Source: an uncultured bacterium
GTDB lineage: Bacteria > Cyanobacteriota > Vampirovibrionia > Gastranaerophilales > Gastranaerophilaceae
Direction of reading: 5' to 3'
NCBI GenBank assembly: GCA_949282195.1
Contig: CASDOW010000006.1
Location: 1-64,000, forward strand
Length of the DNA: 64,000 nt
Positions 18,484 through 27,851 of the stretch are shown here, piece by piece (the stretch's first letter is position 1; each line of letters opens with the position of its first letter). The notes below the pieces were generated by a model. The model saw nothing but the letters and a program-made list of their open reading frames with translations, searched no databases and was not told where the DNA came from. Made by a program: the position numbers and the translations under genes.

Positions 18484-18504
18484 ACAAAGAAAATATCACA
18501 AAAA

Positions 18505-18666
18505 CTAATAGCTATAAAGCCTGATTTTAGGTCTTATATTTTGGCTTTTAATTTTTTCGGCAAGAGCCTGAAGTCTGTATTCTCTATATTCTGTAACTAA
18601 AGAACCTAAATAATCATTGGATTTTTCGTCTTCAAAAAGAGAATGTAATTTTTCATACTTTTCCAT
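18505..18666 (-). CDS. short hypothetical protein, 53 residues
   Basis: A compact gene: ATG at 18666 preceded by GGAG at ideal spacing, 53 codons (MEKYEKLHSLFEDEKSNDYL, then a basic tail RPKIRLYSY), stop TAG. An in-frame ATG five codons upstream is possible but has no better signal. The protein is helical and charged, with no membrane segment. It lies between the DUF4145-like gene and the HAD gene on the same strand, probably co-transcribed. Confidence 0.55.
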   Translation of the reverse strand: MEKYEKLHSLFEDEKSNDYLGSLVTEYREYRLQALAEKIKSQNIRPKIRLYSY

Positions 18667-18742
18667 TTTTACTCCATCCATAACAATAGTAATATCTTAT
18701 GTATATATAAAGTATTTTTGATGAAAAAAAGTGCTAAAAAAA

Positions 18743-19543
18743 TTAAAAAATTAGTAACATTTTTAATATAAAAATTAAAGAAATTATGACAAAGATGATA
18801 AATAATGCGTGTTTTAGCTTATTATTTTTCTTTTGTTTTTTGTTTTTTTTCTTTTTGTTGTTTTTGCTGGGGGCATTAATATTTTGTTTTAAATTTTTCT
18901 TTGCTTGTTTAACTTTCTCTTTTATTTTCTTTTGAGTCGGGGTTAGTTCTTTCTTTTTGTATTTTTTTGCATTGTTTATATAATTTTTATCGCTAAAACC
19001 GTTTTCATCTTTTTTTTCAACTTGAGAATTAAATTCACCTTGTTTTGTGTTTAAGAGTTCTTCTTTTTGCTCTTGTGCTAATTGGACGTATTTTTCTACA
19101 AGTTTATTTTCTTTTAGAGGCTTTTGAGTAACCAAAAGAGTGATGTCAAATTGCAGTTTATTGATTTTTTCATCTTTCTTTTTTGAATATGCGTAATTAA
19201 TTCCTGCTTCAAAGGCTCTCTCAAGTCCTTCAAGGGTATCTTTTGGGCTTATGTCTTCTCCGTGAGCTGATTTATTTCCTAATTTTTTAATAAAAAATAA
19301 ATCATCAATGAATTCTTTTTCTTTTTCTGTTTTAATTTTGTCTTTAAGGCAATTCAGTGTATCATCAAAAGTTAAATTGGGGTCATTATGGTTTAAGATT
19401 TTTTTTGCCATTTTTTCGGCAAAAATTCTCAACTGAACGCAAGTTTGATTAAAATATTCATCTCGAAATAATTTTTCTGAGTCTAAAATTATTTCATAAA
19501 GTTCTTTGTCGACTGTTTTTAAAAAATCAAAATTACTTGCCAT
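18743..19543 (-). CDS. DUF4145-like protein with C-terminal membrane anchor
   Basis: 266 residues. About 5-125 resembles DUF4145, the helical domain found at the N-terminus of some type I restriction and other nucleic-acid proteins: QLRIFAEKMAKKIL, FIKKLGNKSAHGEDISPKD and ALEAGINYAY-type helices. Residues 190-240 are very lysine-rich (PSKNNKKKKNKKQKKNNK), and the last 22 residues (ALFIIFVIISLIFILKMLLIF) form one transmembrane helix. The predicted product is a tail-anchored cytoplasmic protein with a basic linker near the membrane. It follows the REC/GGDEF-like gene by five bases, so they are probably one operon. Confidence 0.68.
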   Translation of the reverse strand: MASNFDFLKTVDKELYEIILDSEKLFRDEYFNQTCVQLRIFAEKMAKKILNHNDPNLTFDDTLNCLKDKIKTEKEKEFIDDLFFIKKLGNKSAHGEDISPKDTLEGLERAFEAGINYAYSKKKDEKINKLQFDITLLVTQKPLKENKLVEKYVQLAQEQKEELLNTKQGEFNSQVEKKDENGFSDKNYINNAKKYKKKELTPTQKKIKEKVKQAKKNLKQNINAPSKNNKKKKNKKQKKNNKLKHALFIIFVIISLIFILKMLLIF

Positions 19544-19548
19544 TTAGG

Positions 19549-20898
19549 TTATTGTGCTTTTTTTCTTAGAATGATGATGAATTTATCGATTAATTCGCTA
19601 AGCATAAGTGAAACTTTGCGATAATTCAAAATTGTGAAATCAACCGTTTCTGTTTCAAAAAGCCTTTTTTGGTCATTATCGGTTATGCTTAAGCGAACAA
19701 GCGCATTTGCAACGCCGTCATATTCAATTGCCATTGAAGCATTAACATCCTTTGATGAAACGCTGAAAAGAGATTTTGTTCCTGTGTAGGAGTTGATTGC
19801 AAATTCTTGCCTTTTAATTTTCAAGATATTTTCATATTTTTTAAATACCGGCGCAATAACTACTTTCAGTTTTCTTTGATATGCCTGATTGAAAAGCCTT
19901 ATGCTGTTTTTGTCGAAATTATTTTGTGCTTCATTTAAAGGAGGTAAATCTTGGTTTTCATTGAAGCCGTTCATTTCTTTTTGTTTTTCAATAATATTTT
20001 TAGGGCTTTCAAGCATGATTTTGTTTTCTTGGGTATTAGAATAAAAATCAGAAGCCACAATTAGAGAATTTGTATTTTCGCTTGCTTTTTCAAGGGCAGC
20101 TTCCAAGGCTTCTTTTATATCTTCAAATTTTTGTTCCTGAACTTCAACAACACCTGCATTAGCACCCGAATCAATGCCAAGGTTTGTGTTAATTCTTTCA
20201 AATACGCTATATGCGCCGTTTAGTTTTGTTTTTTGAAGATATACATAGAATTTATCTACATCTTTAATTATTATTGAGTCATTCAAACGAATTGATTTTT
20301 TAATGATTTCAATGAATTCTTTGGGATTTTTGTAGTTGGGGTATTTTTTATCAGGAGCAATCAAAAGAATACAGGCTCTTTGAGAGTATTTTCTTGATTG
20401 AGCTATTTCATTTTTCAAAAATTCATCGCAATATTTTTGAGTGTAAACCCCTGTATCAGGTTGCACAACCCCTAAAGTGGTTAAAAAATTTGTTTGAGAT
20501 TCGATATTTAAATTTAACTCATTCTTTTGTAAACACCAGATAACCCTTATTAATAATTCATAGTCAATAATGGGCATAAATAATACATCGCTTATGCCGT
20601 TATCAAAGGCTTCAATTATAATTTCTCTTGAACAATTTTCGTTTATCAAAAGTATGGGCAGATTTTTGTAGATTTCTTGTTTTTTAAGGCTTTTAATCAG
20701 ATTGATTGCTTGAATATTGTTGTTGTCGCAATGTAAAATTAAAACATTGGGATTAAAACCGTCAAACATGTTTTGGGCTTCTTCAATAGAGCAAGATTTA
20801 ATCTTATCAAGATTTCTCAACAATACTAATTTTTGAGAAATTTGATTTATTAATTCCTGTCTGTTACTAACTATTACGACGGTGTTCACATCTGCCAT
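19549..20898 (-). CDS. pseudo-receiver plus degenerate GGDEF-like protein
   Basis: 449 residues. The N-terminal 1-125 has a receiver fold (VVIVSNRQELINQISQKLVL), but the acidic pair is replaced by S11-N12 and the phosphoacceptor position is H56 (VLILHCD). About 135-275 looks like a GGDEF domain (TGVYTQKYCDEFLKNEIAQS) that has lost the GGDEF signature. About 325-449 is an unrecognised beta-rich domain. It is unlikely to take a phosphate or make c-di-GMP, and may instead act as a scaffold or sensor. GGAG lies 13 bases before the ATG. Divergent from the glycosyltransferase gene. Confidence 0.7.
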   Translation of the reverse strand: MADVNTVVIVSNRQELINQISQKLVLLRNLDKIKSCSIEEAQNMFDGFNPNVLILHCDNNNIQAINLIKSLKKQEIYKNLPILLINENCSREIIIEAFDNGISDVLFMPIIDYELLIRVIWCLQKNELNLNIESQTNFLTTLGVVQPDTGVYTQKYCDEFLKNEIAQSRKYSQRACILLIAPDKKYPNYKNPKEFIEIIKKSIRLNDSIIIKDVDKFYVYLQKTKLNGAYSVFERINTNLGIDSGANAGVVEVQEQKFEDIKEALEAALEKASENTNSLIVASDFYSNTQENKIMLESPKNIIEKQKEMNGFNENQDLPPLNEAQNNFDKNSIRLFNQAYQRKLKVVIAPVFKKYENILKIKRQEFAINSYTGTKSLFSVSSKDVNASMAIEYDGVANALVRLSITDNDQKRLFETETVDFTILNYRKVSLMLSELIDKFIIILRKKAQ

Positions 20899-21033
20899 TA
20901 AATACTATTACTCCAAAATAATTCTACTTAATTATTACAATACTACAAAAACCGCTTTTGTAAAAGAAATTTAAAAAACATAACATACCTGATTTAAAGT
21001 CCTCTTAATTTACGACGACAAAAATTAACTGTT

Positions 21034-21042
21034 TGCTAGAAT
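21034..21042 (+). promoter_or_regulatory. extended -10 element TGC-TAGAAT, predicted leaderless start
   Basis: TG at 21034-21035, TAGAAT at 21037-21042, ending six bases before the ATG at 21049; no ribosome binding site. Confidence 0.5.
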
Positions 21043-21048
21043 AAGTTT

Positions 21049-22440
21049 ATGAAAGATTTATTAAAAGATAACAAAGTAATTTTAGTTTTAATCATACTAT
21101 TGGGTTTAGCCTTAAGATTGTGGAATTTAAACAAGCCCGAAGGGTTGTGGAATGATGAATATATTACATATTCAATTTCAATGTTGAAATTTCCTTTTGA
21201 TTTTTTTGACGGAATCAGAACAAATTGCCATGCACCCTTGCATTATTTTTATTTAAAACTTTGGATGATGATATTTAAAAATTCCGATTTTATGTTGAGA
21301 TTATCATCTTTAGTTCCTAATATTTTAGGCTGTTTTGTAATGTATCATGTCGGAAAAAATTATCAAACAAAATTTCATTCAATTCAAATCGGTTTAGCTT
21401 GTGCTTTGATTGCTTCTATCAGTTCATTTTTAATTTATTTTTCTCAGGAAGTTAGAATTTATTCAATGATATTTTTCTTGTCTTCAATGATTTTATTATA
21501 TTCGATAAAAATGTTTGAAGCGCCGTCAAGGAAAAATGCCGCTTGGCTTAGCGTGTTTTCCGTTTTGTTGATTTTAGAGCATACAATCGGTTTTGTGTAT
21601 GTTTTATTTAATATTTTCGGTTTAATTGCATTCAGACCTAAAAAGAAAAAAGAAACAGATTTATACATGCCGATTGTGGCGGGCTTAATTTTGTGTTTAC
21701 CTATAATACCTTTTATTTTAAGAATATTTGTTCATCCTACTTATTTTTCTCAATGGTGGGCACCATTTAGTTGGTCTAAGATATTTTTCTATTTTACGGA
21801 TTTATTCTCGCCTGTTTTAAAAAACATAACAAATTCACCTATGAGTTTTTATCATCAAATAATTAACCATGATGTTATTAATATTGGGTTTGTTATGTTT
21901 GCTCTTGTTCCTGCGGGAATTTGCTTAATGATGATAATAAAATCCAATATAGATTCAAAAAGAATTAATAAATATCTTTTAACTGTATTTTTAGCAACAT
22001 TTTTAACAATATTAATTACTGCAATTGCAGGAAAAATAATCTTTTTAACAAAATATTTAACTGAATTATATCCGATTTTAATTTTAATGACAGCAATAGG
22101 CTGGGCGCAGTTAAATTCAAAAAGTACAAAAATCACTCTTGCAACAATTTATGTTTTTATGACTTTGTTTTTCATTGTTGTTTCTCATACATCCGCTATA
22201 AGACTTGTTAGACAAGAAGGACAAAGATTGCCTGTTTTGGCTATGCAAAAAATGGGTATCAAAAAACAAGATAAAATTCTATTTTTATTTTATCCAAAGA
22301 CACATTTTACAAAATATTATAACGATAACGACTATATAGCCATGTCAATTGATAAATATAATTTTCCCTATGTTTTAAATGCGGGAACGACTTATGACGC
22401 TTTTTTAAACGGACATTCGATTTATAAAGTTTTTTTTTAA
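21049..22440 (+). CDS. GT-C family glycosyltransferase (GT39/ArnT-like), frame ends at a T9 run
   Basis: 463 residues with about ten transmembrane helices. The first external loop carries LWNDEYITYS (D36, E37), the acidic pair expected for lipid-phosphate-sugar-dependent mannosyl/arabinosyl transferases of the GT-C fold. The second half has IFLTKYLTELYPILIL, usual for the family. The frame ends YKVFF-stop inside a run of nine T (22430-22438). Adding one T would continue it into the frame at 22443-22727, giving about 560 residues. It could glycosylate lipid or protein on the outer face of the inner membrane. Confidence 0.82.
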   Translation: MKDLLKDNKVILVLIILLGLALRLWNLNKPEGLWNDEYITYSISMLKFPFDFFDGIRTNCHAPLHYFYLKLWMMIFKNSDFMLRLSSLVPNILGCFVMYHVGKNYQTKFHSIQIGLACALIASISSFLIYFSQEVRIYSMIFFLSSMILLYSIKMFEAPSRKNAAWLSVFSVLLILEHTIGFVYVLFNIFGLIAFRPKKKKETDLYMPIVAGLILCLPIIPFILRIFVHPTYFSQWWAPFSWSKIFFYFTDLFSPVLKNITNSPMSFYHQIINHDVINIGFVMFALVPAGICLMMIIKSNIDSKRINKYLLTVFLATFLTILITAIAGKIIFLTKYLTELYPILILMTAIGWAQLNSKSTKITLATIYVFMTLFFIVVSHTSAIRLVRQEGQRLPVLAMQKMGIKKQDKILFLFYPKTHFTKYYNDNDYIAMSIDKYNFPYVLNAGTTYDAFLNGHSIYKVFF

Positions 22441-22727
22441 AAAACAATTCACCTTTGTTGGATGAAAAGTTGAACAAAGAAATTTTATCTGATATGAAAA
22501 AGGGGCAAAAGCTTTTTGTGGTTGATCTTGAAAGCGTCAGTTTATATAGCGATGAGCAGATGAAAAATCTTTTATCGGATGAAGGAAAATATAATAAGAC
22601 CCCGTTTTTATTTTTAATTGCTTCATATATGAGAAATAAATCTCTTGATTGGGCGGCTCGTAATCTTTTATATCAAGGAAAAATAAAAACAGGCTCTTGG
22701 ATGATTTATTCTTTTGTTAAAACATAG
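22441..22727 (+). pseudogene. frameshifted C-terminal part of the glycosyltransferase
   Basis: This frame encodes LKNNSPLLDEKLNKEIL and then about 80 residues ending GSWMIYSFVKT. It has no ATG or ribosome binding site of its own (only a TTG at 22455). It continues directly from the gene upstream if one T is added to the nine-T run. Soluble C-terminal tails of this kind (KKGQKLFVVDLESVSLY) are normal in GT39-like enzymes. It could be a sequencing error, a slippage-controlled phase switch, or a recent mutation. Confidence 0.6.
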
Positions 22728-22767
22728 TTTAAAAAAGTAAAATTTGTTTGTTTATAAATTATGTTTT

Positions 22768-22776
22768 TGTTATCAT
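22768..22776 (+). promoter_or_regulatory. extended -10 element TGT-TATCAT, predicted leaderless start
   Basis: TG 22768-22769, TATCAT 22771-22776, ending six bases before the birA ATG at 22783; no Shine-Dalgarno. Confidence 0.45.
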
Positions 22777-22782
22777 CTAGCT

Positions 22783-23349
22783 ATGTATGATATTATTCAT
22801 TTCGATGAGTTAAATTCAACAAGCGCTTACGCTCATCAACATCTTGAGGAGTTGAAAGATTTTCAAGTGATATCTTGTGACCTGCAAACACAAGGACATG
22901 GTCAATTTGAGCGTAGTTGGTATTCGTCAAATAAAAATGGCGGTAATTTATATATTTCCCTGATTTTAAAACCTCAAAATTTACTTCATCTTAATGAATT
23001 AACAAGATTTGCTGCTCTGATTGGCGCAAAAACTCTTGAAGAATATGGACTGAAACCCCATTTTAAATATCCTAACGATATATTAATTGAAGGAAAAAAA
23101 ATAGCAGGGATTTTGGCCGAGTCTGAATTTATCGGACAAAATTGCAAAGGCGTTATTTTGGGCTGCGGAATTAATTTAAATCTTGAAGAAGATGAATTGA
23201 AAAATATCGACCAAAAAGCAACATCAATCTTTGTTGAAACAAATAAAAGAGTTGATAAAAATGAATTTTTAGATAGATTTTTATCAAATTTTAAAGAAGA
23301 ATATAATGACTTTTTAAAAAACGGAATAAAAGGAGAAATACTATGTTAA
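22783..23349 (+). CDS. birA: biotin-protein ligase, catalytic domain only
   Basis: 188 residues from the ATG at 22783; an upstream TTG is unlikely. Motifs: ELNSTSAYAHQHL, the biotinyl-AMP loop QTQGHGQFERSW, NLYISLIL, KYPNDILIEGKKIAGILAES and GCGINLN. The N-terminal repressor helix-turn-helix of E. coli BirA is missing, so it is a non-regulatory (class I) ligase. It would biotinylate the lysine of OadA encoded 0.3 kb downstream. Its last seven bases overlap oadG. Confidence 0.92.
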   Translation: MYDIIHFDELNSTSAYAHQHLEELKDFQVISCDLQTQGHGQFERSWYSSNKNGGNLYISLILKPQNLLHLNELTRFAALIGAKTLEEYGLKPHFKYPNDILIEGKKIAGILAESEFIGQNCKGVILGCGINLNLEEDELKNIDQKATSIFVETNKRVDKNEFLDRFLSNFKEEYNDFLKNGIKGEILC

Positions 23350-23576
23350 ACCCTGAATTATGGACAACAGGCGGTACGGCAATGGTTGTCGGAATGGGAA
23401 TTGTTTTTTCATTTCTGATAATTCTTGTTGGCGCAATCGCCCTAATGGCAAGATTTGTTGAATTTTTAAACAAAGTTTGCCCTCTACCTGTTGTTGAACA
23501 AAAAGCAAAAAAAGTTAAAACAACAGATGACGCTGATATTGCTCTTGCAATTGCGGTTGCTGTTGCTCAAGGTTAA
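23343..23576 (+). CDS. oadG: oxaloacetate decarboxylase gamma subunit
   Basis: 77 residues. A single transmembrane helix (about 12-38, TAMVVGMGIVFSFLIILVGA) is followed by a short cytoplasmic tail, the form of OadG, which joins the alpha and beta subunits of the sodium pump. The ribosome binding site AAAGGAG is ideal and lies inside the end of birA. The tail lacks the histidine cluster known from Klebsiella OadG. Position between birA and oadA supports the call. Confidence 0.88.
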   Translation: MLNPELWTTGGTAMVVGMGIVFSFLIILVGAIALMARFVEFLNKVCPLPVVEQKAKKVKTTDDADIALAIAVAVAQG

Positions 23577-23611
23577 TTTTTTAAGTAAATACGATTTATG
23601 AGGATAAAAAA

Positions 23612-25420
23612 ATGACAAAAAAACAAATTAAAGTTATGGATACGTCGTTTCGTGACGGTTTCCAATCAATTTACGGAGCTAAGGTTTTAGTTGATGATTT
23701 TATTCCTGCGCTTCAAGCTGCGGTTAATGCAGGTTTAAGACATTTTGAAACAGCCGGCGGTGCTCGTTTCCAAGCTCCTATATTTTTCTGTAATGAAAAC
23801 GCTTTTGAAACAATGGATAAAATCAGAGCCGCTGTTGGTCCTGATGTAGTTCTTCAATCATTGGCTCGTGGTGTTAATGTTGTTGGTTTAAATTCTCAAC
23901 CTCGCGATATTATTGACTTACACGCAAAAATGTTCGCTAAACACGGCGTTAATGTTATTAGAAACTTCGACGCATTAAATGATGTTAACAATTTAATTGA
24001 TTCAGCAAATTCAATTAAAAAACATGGTTTAAAACACGAAGTTACAATCACAATGATGGAACTTCCATATGGTTGTGAAGGTGCTCATGACGTAGCATTT
24101 TACGAAAGAGTATTAAGAAACATTCTTGATTCAGGACTTCCTTTTGATTCATTAGCATTTAAAGATGCTTCAGGTACTTCAAACCCAAGAAAAGTATATG
24201 AAACAGTTAAAATGGCTCGTGAATTATTGGGCGGCGAAGCTCATATTCGCTTCCATTCACATGAAACAGCAGGAACTGGTTTAGCTGCATATTTAGCTGC
24301 TCTTGACGGTGGTGCAGATGGTATTGACCTTGCTATGAAACCTGTTTCAGGCGGTACAGGTCAACCTGATATTATTTCTATGTGGCATGCTTTGAAAGGT
24401 ACTGAATATGACCTTGGTTTAGATATTAAGAAAATCATGGAAACAGAAGAAATCTTTAAAGAATGTATGAAAGATTATCCGATTTCACCAATTTCATTAG
24501 CAGTTAACCCAATCTTAATTCAAGCTCCACTACCTGGAGGTGCTACAGCTACAACTGTTAACCAATTAAAAGATATGGGTATGTTAGATAAATTCCCGAA
24601 ATTAATTGCAAATATGAAAGAAGTTGTTGAAAGAGGCGGTTTTGCAACAAGTGTTACACCTGTTTCACAATTCTATGCTCAACAATCATTCTTAAATGCT
24701 ATTACTGACCAACCTTGGGAAAAAGCTAACCCAGGATATGCTAAAATGCTATTAGGTTACTTTGGTAAAACTCCTTGTGAACCTGATCCTGAATTAGTTA
24801 AATGGGCTGAAGAAAAAACAGGTTTACAACCAACAAATGAAAAAGTTGTAGATTTGAATGACAAAGACCCTGAAAAAGGTGTTGAAGCAGCTAAGAAAAG
24901 ATTACAAGAAGCAGGCTTACCTCTAACTGAAGAAAATATCTTTATTTCAGCAGCTTGCAAAGACGGCAATGTTGATAAAGGTATTGAATTCTTACTTGGT
25001 AAAGGTACTGTTTCAGTTAATAAAGTTTCAGCTGATAAAAAAGAAGTTTCAACTGTTTCATCAGCTGACGGTTATACAATAACTGTTAACGGCAAAAAAT
25101 ATGCTGTTAAATTGGACGGCTCTAAAGCGGTTGTTAACGGCAAAACATATGATATCGGTGTTAAAGCAGGTGTTGAAGAACAAGCAAAATCTTCTTCAAA
25201 TGCTGAAGGTCAAGAAGTTAAAGCGGCACTTCCCGGTAATGTTTTACATGTTGAAGTATCTGAAGGCGACGAAGTAGCTGAAGGCGATGTTTTATTAGTT
25301 ATTGAAGCAATGAAAATGGAAACAGAAATTAAATCTCCTGTTTCAGGTAAAATCTCATCAATTGAAGTTGCTCAAGGCGACCAAATTAAAACAGGTCAAG
25401 TATTGGTTGTTGTAGGTTAA
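23612..25420 (+). CDS. oadA: oxaloacetate decarboxylase alpha subunit (biotin carboxyltransferase)
   Basis: 602 residues, normal length. The carboxyltransferase TIM barrel is about 1-290, with metal-site residues in MDTSFRDGFQS and IRFHSHETAG and the lysine of AFKDASGTS. A PYC/OADA conserved region covers about 300-460, and a biotinyl domain covers the last 75, with biotinyl lysine about 568 in EAMKMETEI. It takes the carboxyl from oxaloacetate onto biotin and hands it to OadB. Codon choice suggests high expression. Methylmalonyl-CoA decarboxylase alpha is excluded by the PYC-type barrel. Confidence 0.95.
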   Translation: MTKKQIKVMDTSFRDGFQSIYGAKVLVDDFIPALQAAVNAGLRHFETAGGARFQAPIFFCNENAFETMDKIRAAVGPDVVLQSLARGVNVVGLNSQPRDIIDLHAKMFAKHGVNVIRNFDALNDVNNLIDSANSIKKHGLKHEVTITMMELPYGCEGAHDVAFYERVLRNILDSGLPFDSLAFKDASGTSNPRKVYETVKMARELLGGEAHIRFHSHETAGTGLAAYLAALDGGADGIDLAMKPVSGGTGQPDIISMWHALKGTEYDLGLDIKKIMETEEIFKECMKDYPISPISLAVNPILIQAPLPGGATATTVNQLKDMGMLDKFPKLIANMKEVVERGGFATSVTPVSQFYAQQSFLNAITDQPWEKANPGYAKMLLGYFGKTPCEPDPELVKWAEEKTGLQPTNEKVVDLNDKDPEKGVEAAKKRLQEAGLPLTEENIFISAACKDGNVDKGIEFLLGKGTVSVNKVSADKKEVSTVSSADGYTITVNGKKYAVKLDGSKAVVNGKTYDIGVKAGVEEQAKSSSNAEGQEVKAALPGNVLHVEVSEGDEVAEGDVLLVIEAMKMETEIKSPVSGKISSIEVAQGDQIKTGQVLVVVG

Positions 25421-25438
25421 GATTGGAGGAAATAAATT

Positions 25439-26617
25439 ATGAATATAGGAGAAGTTTTCCAACAATTATGGCATACAACAGGTATATATAACTTTGTTCA
25501 ACCTGCTGATCCTAACATTACAAACGTTTGCGAACAATTTATGCATCAATACGGTTCACCTATTATGCTTGTTGTTTGCTTGTTTTTAATGTGGTTAGGT
25601 ATTAAAAAACAATATGAACCTTTGCTTTTGGTTCCGATTGCTTTTGGCGGTTTCTTGTCAAATATTCCAAACGCTGGAATTGCTGAACCCGGCGGATTTT
25701 TAAATATCATTTATGAAGCAGGTATTCACCAAGGTTTATTCCCATTGATAATTTTCATGGGCGTAGGCGCTATGACAGACTTTGGTCCATTATTGGCAAA
25801 CCCAAGAACTTCGCTATTAGGCGGTGCTGCTCAATTTGGTATTTTTGGTGCATTATTGTTAGCGCTTTGTGTGTTTGGTTTTACTTTGCCGCAAGCGGGC
25901 GCAATCGGTATTATTGGTGGTGCGGACGGTCCGACATCAATCTATGTTACATCTAAATTAGCTCCTGAATTATTAGGTGCAATTGCGGTTGCCGCATATT
26001 CATATATGGCATTGGTTCCTGTAATTCAACCGCCGATTATGAAACTTTTGACAACTAAAAAAGAACGTGAAATTCAAATGAGTCAATTAAGAGAAGTTTC
26101 TCAACGTGAAAAAATTGTATTTCCTATTTTAGTTCTTTCTTTATGTATTTTATTGTTGCCTGATGCTTGCCCTCTTGTTGGTGCTTTGGCTTTCGGTAAT
26201 TTATGTAAAGAATGTGGTGTTGTTGAAAGACTTTCAAACACAATGCAAAATTCTTTAATCAACATTATCACAATTTTCTTGGGATTATCTGTTGGTTCAA
26301 AATTATCAGCAGACCAATTCTTAACTGTTCAAACATTATTTATCTTAATTCTTGGTATTGTTGCATTCTCACTTGCAACTGCAGGCGGTGTTGTAATGGC
26401 AAAAATCATGAATTTATTCTCAAAAGATAAAATCAATCCGCTTATCGGTTCAGCAGGTGTATCTGCGGTTCCTATGGCAGCTCGTGTATCAAATAAAGTT
26501 GGTTTAGAATATAATCCAAACAACTATTTGTTAATGCACGCTATGGGTCCAAACGTGGCAGGTGTTATCGGTTCAGCTGTTGCAGCGGGCGTATTATTGA
26601 CAGTTTGTGTTCAATAG
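25439..26617 (+). CDS. oadB: oxaloacetate decarboxylase beta subunit, Na+ pump
   Basis: 392 residues with about nine to eleven transmembrane helices. It decarboxylates carboxybiotin and exports Na+. The key region IIIa motif [20 protein letters not shown], holding the essential aspartate, and the C-terminal [14 protein letters not shown] and [15 protein letters not shown] segments are intact. The ribosome binding site TTGGAGG precedes the ATG. It is the last gene before a strong terminator. With oadA and oadG it makes a full sodium pump, pointing to fermentative growth. Confidence 0.95.
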   Translation: MNIGEVFQQLWHTTGIYNFVQPADPNITNVCEQFMHQYGSPIMLVVCLFLMWLGIKKQYEPLLLVPIAFGGFLSNIPNAGIAEPGGFLNIIYEAGIHQGLFPLIIFMGVGAMTDFGPLLANPRTSLLGGAAQFGIFGALLLALCVFGFTLPQAGAIGIIGGADGPTSIYVTSKLAPELLGAIAVAAYSYMALVPVIQPPIMKLLTTKKEREIQMSQLREVSQREKIVFPILVLSLCILLLPDACPLVGALAFGNLCKECGVVERLSNTMQNSLINIITIFLGLSVGSKLSADQFLTVQTLFILILGIVAFSLATAGGVVMAKIMNLFSKDKINPLIGSAGVSAVPMAARVSNKVGLEYNPNNYLLMHAMGPNVAGVIGSAVAAGVLLTVCVQ

Positions 26618-26636
26618 TTGAAATATAAAAATAAAT

Positions 26637-26670
26637 AAAAAAGCAGAGTTATTTTTAGCTCTGCTTTTTT
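26637..26670 (+). terminator. rho-independent terminator of birA-oadGAB
   Basis: Stem AAAAAGCAGAG with CTCTGCTTTTT around a ten-base loop, ending in TTTTTT, 20 bases after oadB. Confidence 0.9.
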
Positions 26671-26702
26671 GCTTTTTGTCTAAAAATAATTAAATATTGT
26701 AT

Positions 26703-26732
26703 AAGATTTTAGATTTCCCTTTTATAAAATCT
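26703..26732. other. inverted repeat upstream of the flagellar cluster
   Basis: Nine-bp perfect arms (AAGATTTTA at 26703-26711 and TAAAATCTT at 26724-26732) with a 12-base loop, about 90 bases before the transglycosylase gene. It could be an operator or a weak terminator; purely AT-rich, so chance is possible. Confidence 0.3.
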
Positions 26733-26820
26733 TTTAACTACGTTAAATGTATGATTTTTTGAAATTTGATTTAACAAAAATTTCTTAAAGTCGAGAATTA
26801 ATAAGGGGGATAAAGGTAAA

Positions 26821-27483
26821 ATGTTTAGTCCGCAATTGCAAAATTACATAAATTCTTCTTCTCAAGCTCAAGCGTTTAATCGCGTTAATGAGCTAAATCG
26901 TTATATAAATTCAATTTATCCTCAGCAACAACAAGAAATTAATAAAACTTCTGCCTTTGATGAGATTTTGGCGGAATCAAAAAAAGAAGTTGAATCAAAC
27001 AGTGTTTTTGAACTTGATACTCCTCCCATGGTTAAAGAAGATATTAAAACTCTTCCTTTTGGCTCCTTGAGCAGATTAAAAGGAGCGGAAGAAAAAGTAT
27101 CAAACACTAAAGCTGCAATTTTAGGTTATATCAAAGACGCAAGTGAAAAATATAATGTAGATGAAAAATTAATTAAAGCTTTAATAAAACAAGAATCAAA
27201 TTTTAATCCCAATGCTGTTTCATCGGTTGGCGCAAAGGGTTTAATGCAGTTAATGCCTCAAACTGCTAAGGCTTTAGGAGTTGTTAATTCTTTTAACCCT
27301 AAAGAAAATATCGAAGGCGGAGTTAAATATTTAAAACAAATGCTTGATAAATATAATGGAAATAAAATATTGGCTCTTGCCGCATATAACGCTGGCCCCG
27401 GAGCTGTTGATAAATATAACGGTATTCCTCCTTATAAAGAAACGCAAAATTATGTTAAATCTGTATTAGCTAATTACCTATAA
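26821..27483 (+). CDS. lytic transglycosylase (SLT domain)
   Basis: 220 residues. The C-terminal SLT domain (about 105-220) has catalytic E125 in [14 protein letters not shown], then [20 protein letters not shown] and [14 protein letters not shown]. The N-terminal 100 residues are low-complexity, and no signal peptide is visible. Because it is first in a flagellar gene cluster, it may open peptidoglycan for the basal body and be exported by the flagellar apparatus. A ribosome binding site AAGG precedes the ATG; fliE follows by 11 bp. Confidence 0.85.
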   Translation: MFSPQLQNYINSSSQAQAFNRVNELNRYINSIYPQQQQEINKTSAFDEILAESKKEVESNSVFELDTPPMVKEDIKTLPFGSLSRLKGAEEKVSNTKAAILGYIKDASEKYNVDEKLIKALIKQESNFNPNAVSSVGAKGLMQLMPQTAKALGVVNSFNPKENIEGGVKYLKQMLDKYNGNKILALAAYNAGPGAVDKYNGIPPYKETQNYVKSVLANYL

Positions 27484-27494
27484 AGGATAAGAAA

Positions 27495-27803
27495 ATGGAT
27501 AAAATAAATCAAATAAATTTTTTTAGAACAAATCGCATGGAGCCATTGGAAGCAAATATTTCAATAAGCTCTGACGATACCAATGTGAAAAGTTTTAAAA
27601 ACGTTGTGGCTGATATGATGCAAGAATTAAACGAAGTTACAAATAAACCGCAACAACTAACACAAGACGCTATGCTTGGAAAAGCTGATGTCCATGATGT
27701 TATGGCGGCAATTGCCCAAAGTGAGATTACGGTTCAAGCGGCAACCACAATAACAGGTAAAATCCTACAAACATATGAGAAAATAATGCAAATACAGATT
27801 TAG
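27495..27803 (+). CDS. fliE: flagellar hook-basal body protein FliE
   Basis: 102 residues. The C-terminal helices (DAMLGKADVHDVMAAIAQSE, then TVQAATTITGKILQTYEKIM) carry the FliE pattern of a V/MHDVMIA motif and the ending YQEIMRMQI-like. FliE joins the MS ring to the rod and is the first rod substrate exported. AAAGGA lies seven bases before the ATG. The position just before fliF supports it. Confidence 0.88.
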   Translation: MDKINQINFFRTNRMEPLEANISISSDDTNVKSFKNVVADMMQELNEVTNKPQQLTQDAMLGKADVHDVMAAIAQSEITVQAATTITGKILQTYEKIMQIQI

Positions 27804-27828
27804 TCTTAACTTTAGCAGATTATGATAG

Positions 27829-27834
27829 TATAAT
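27829..27834 (+). promoter_or_regulatory. -10-like element before fliF
   Basis: TATAAT, 17 bases before the fliF ATG. There is no Shine-Dalgarno in the gap, so fliF may have its own start with a very short leader, in addition to readthrough from fliE. Confidence 0.35.
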
Positions 27835-27851
27835 TTAATTAATAGAACAAT

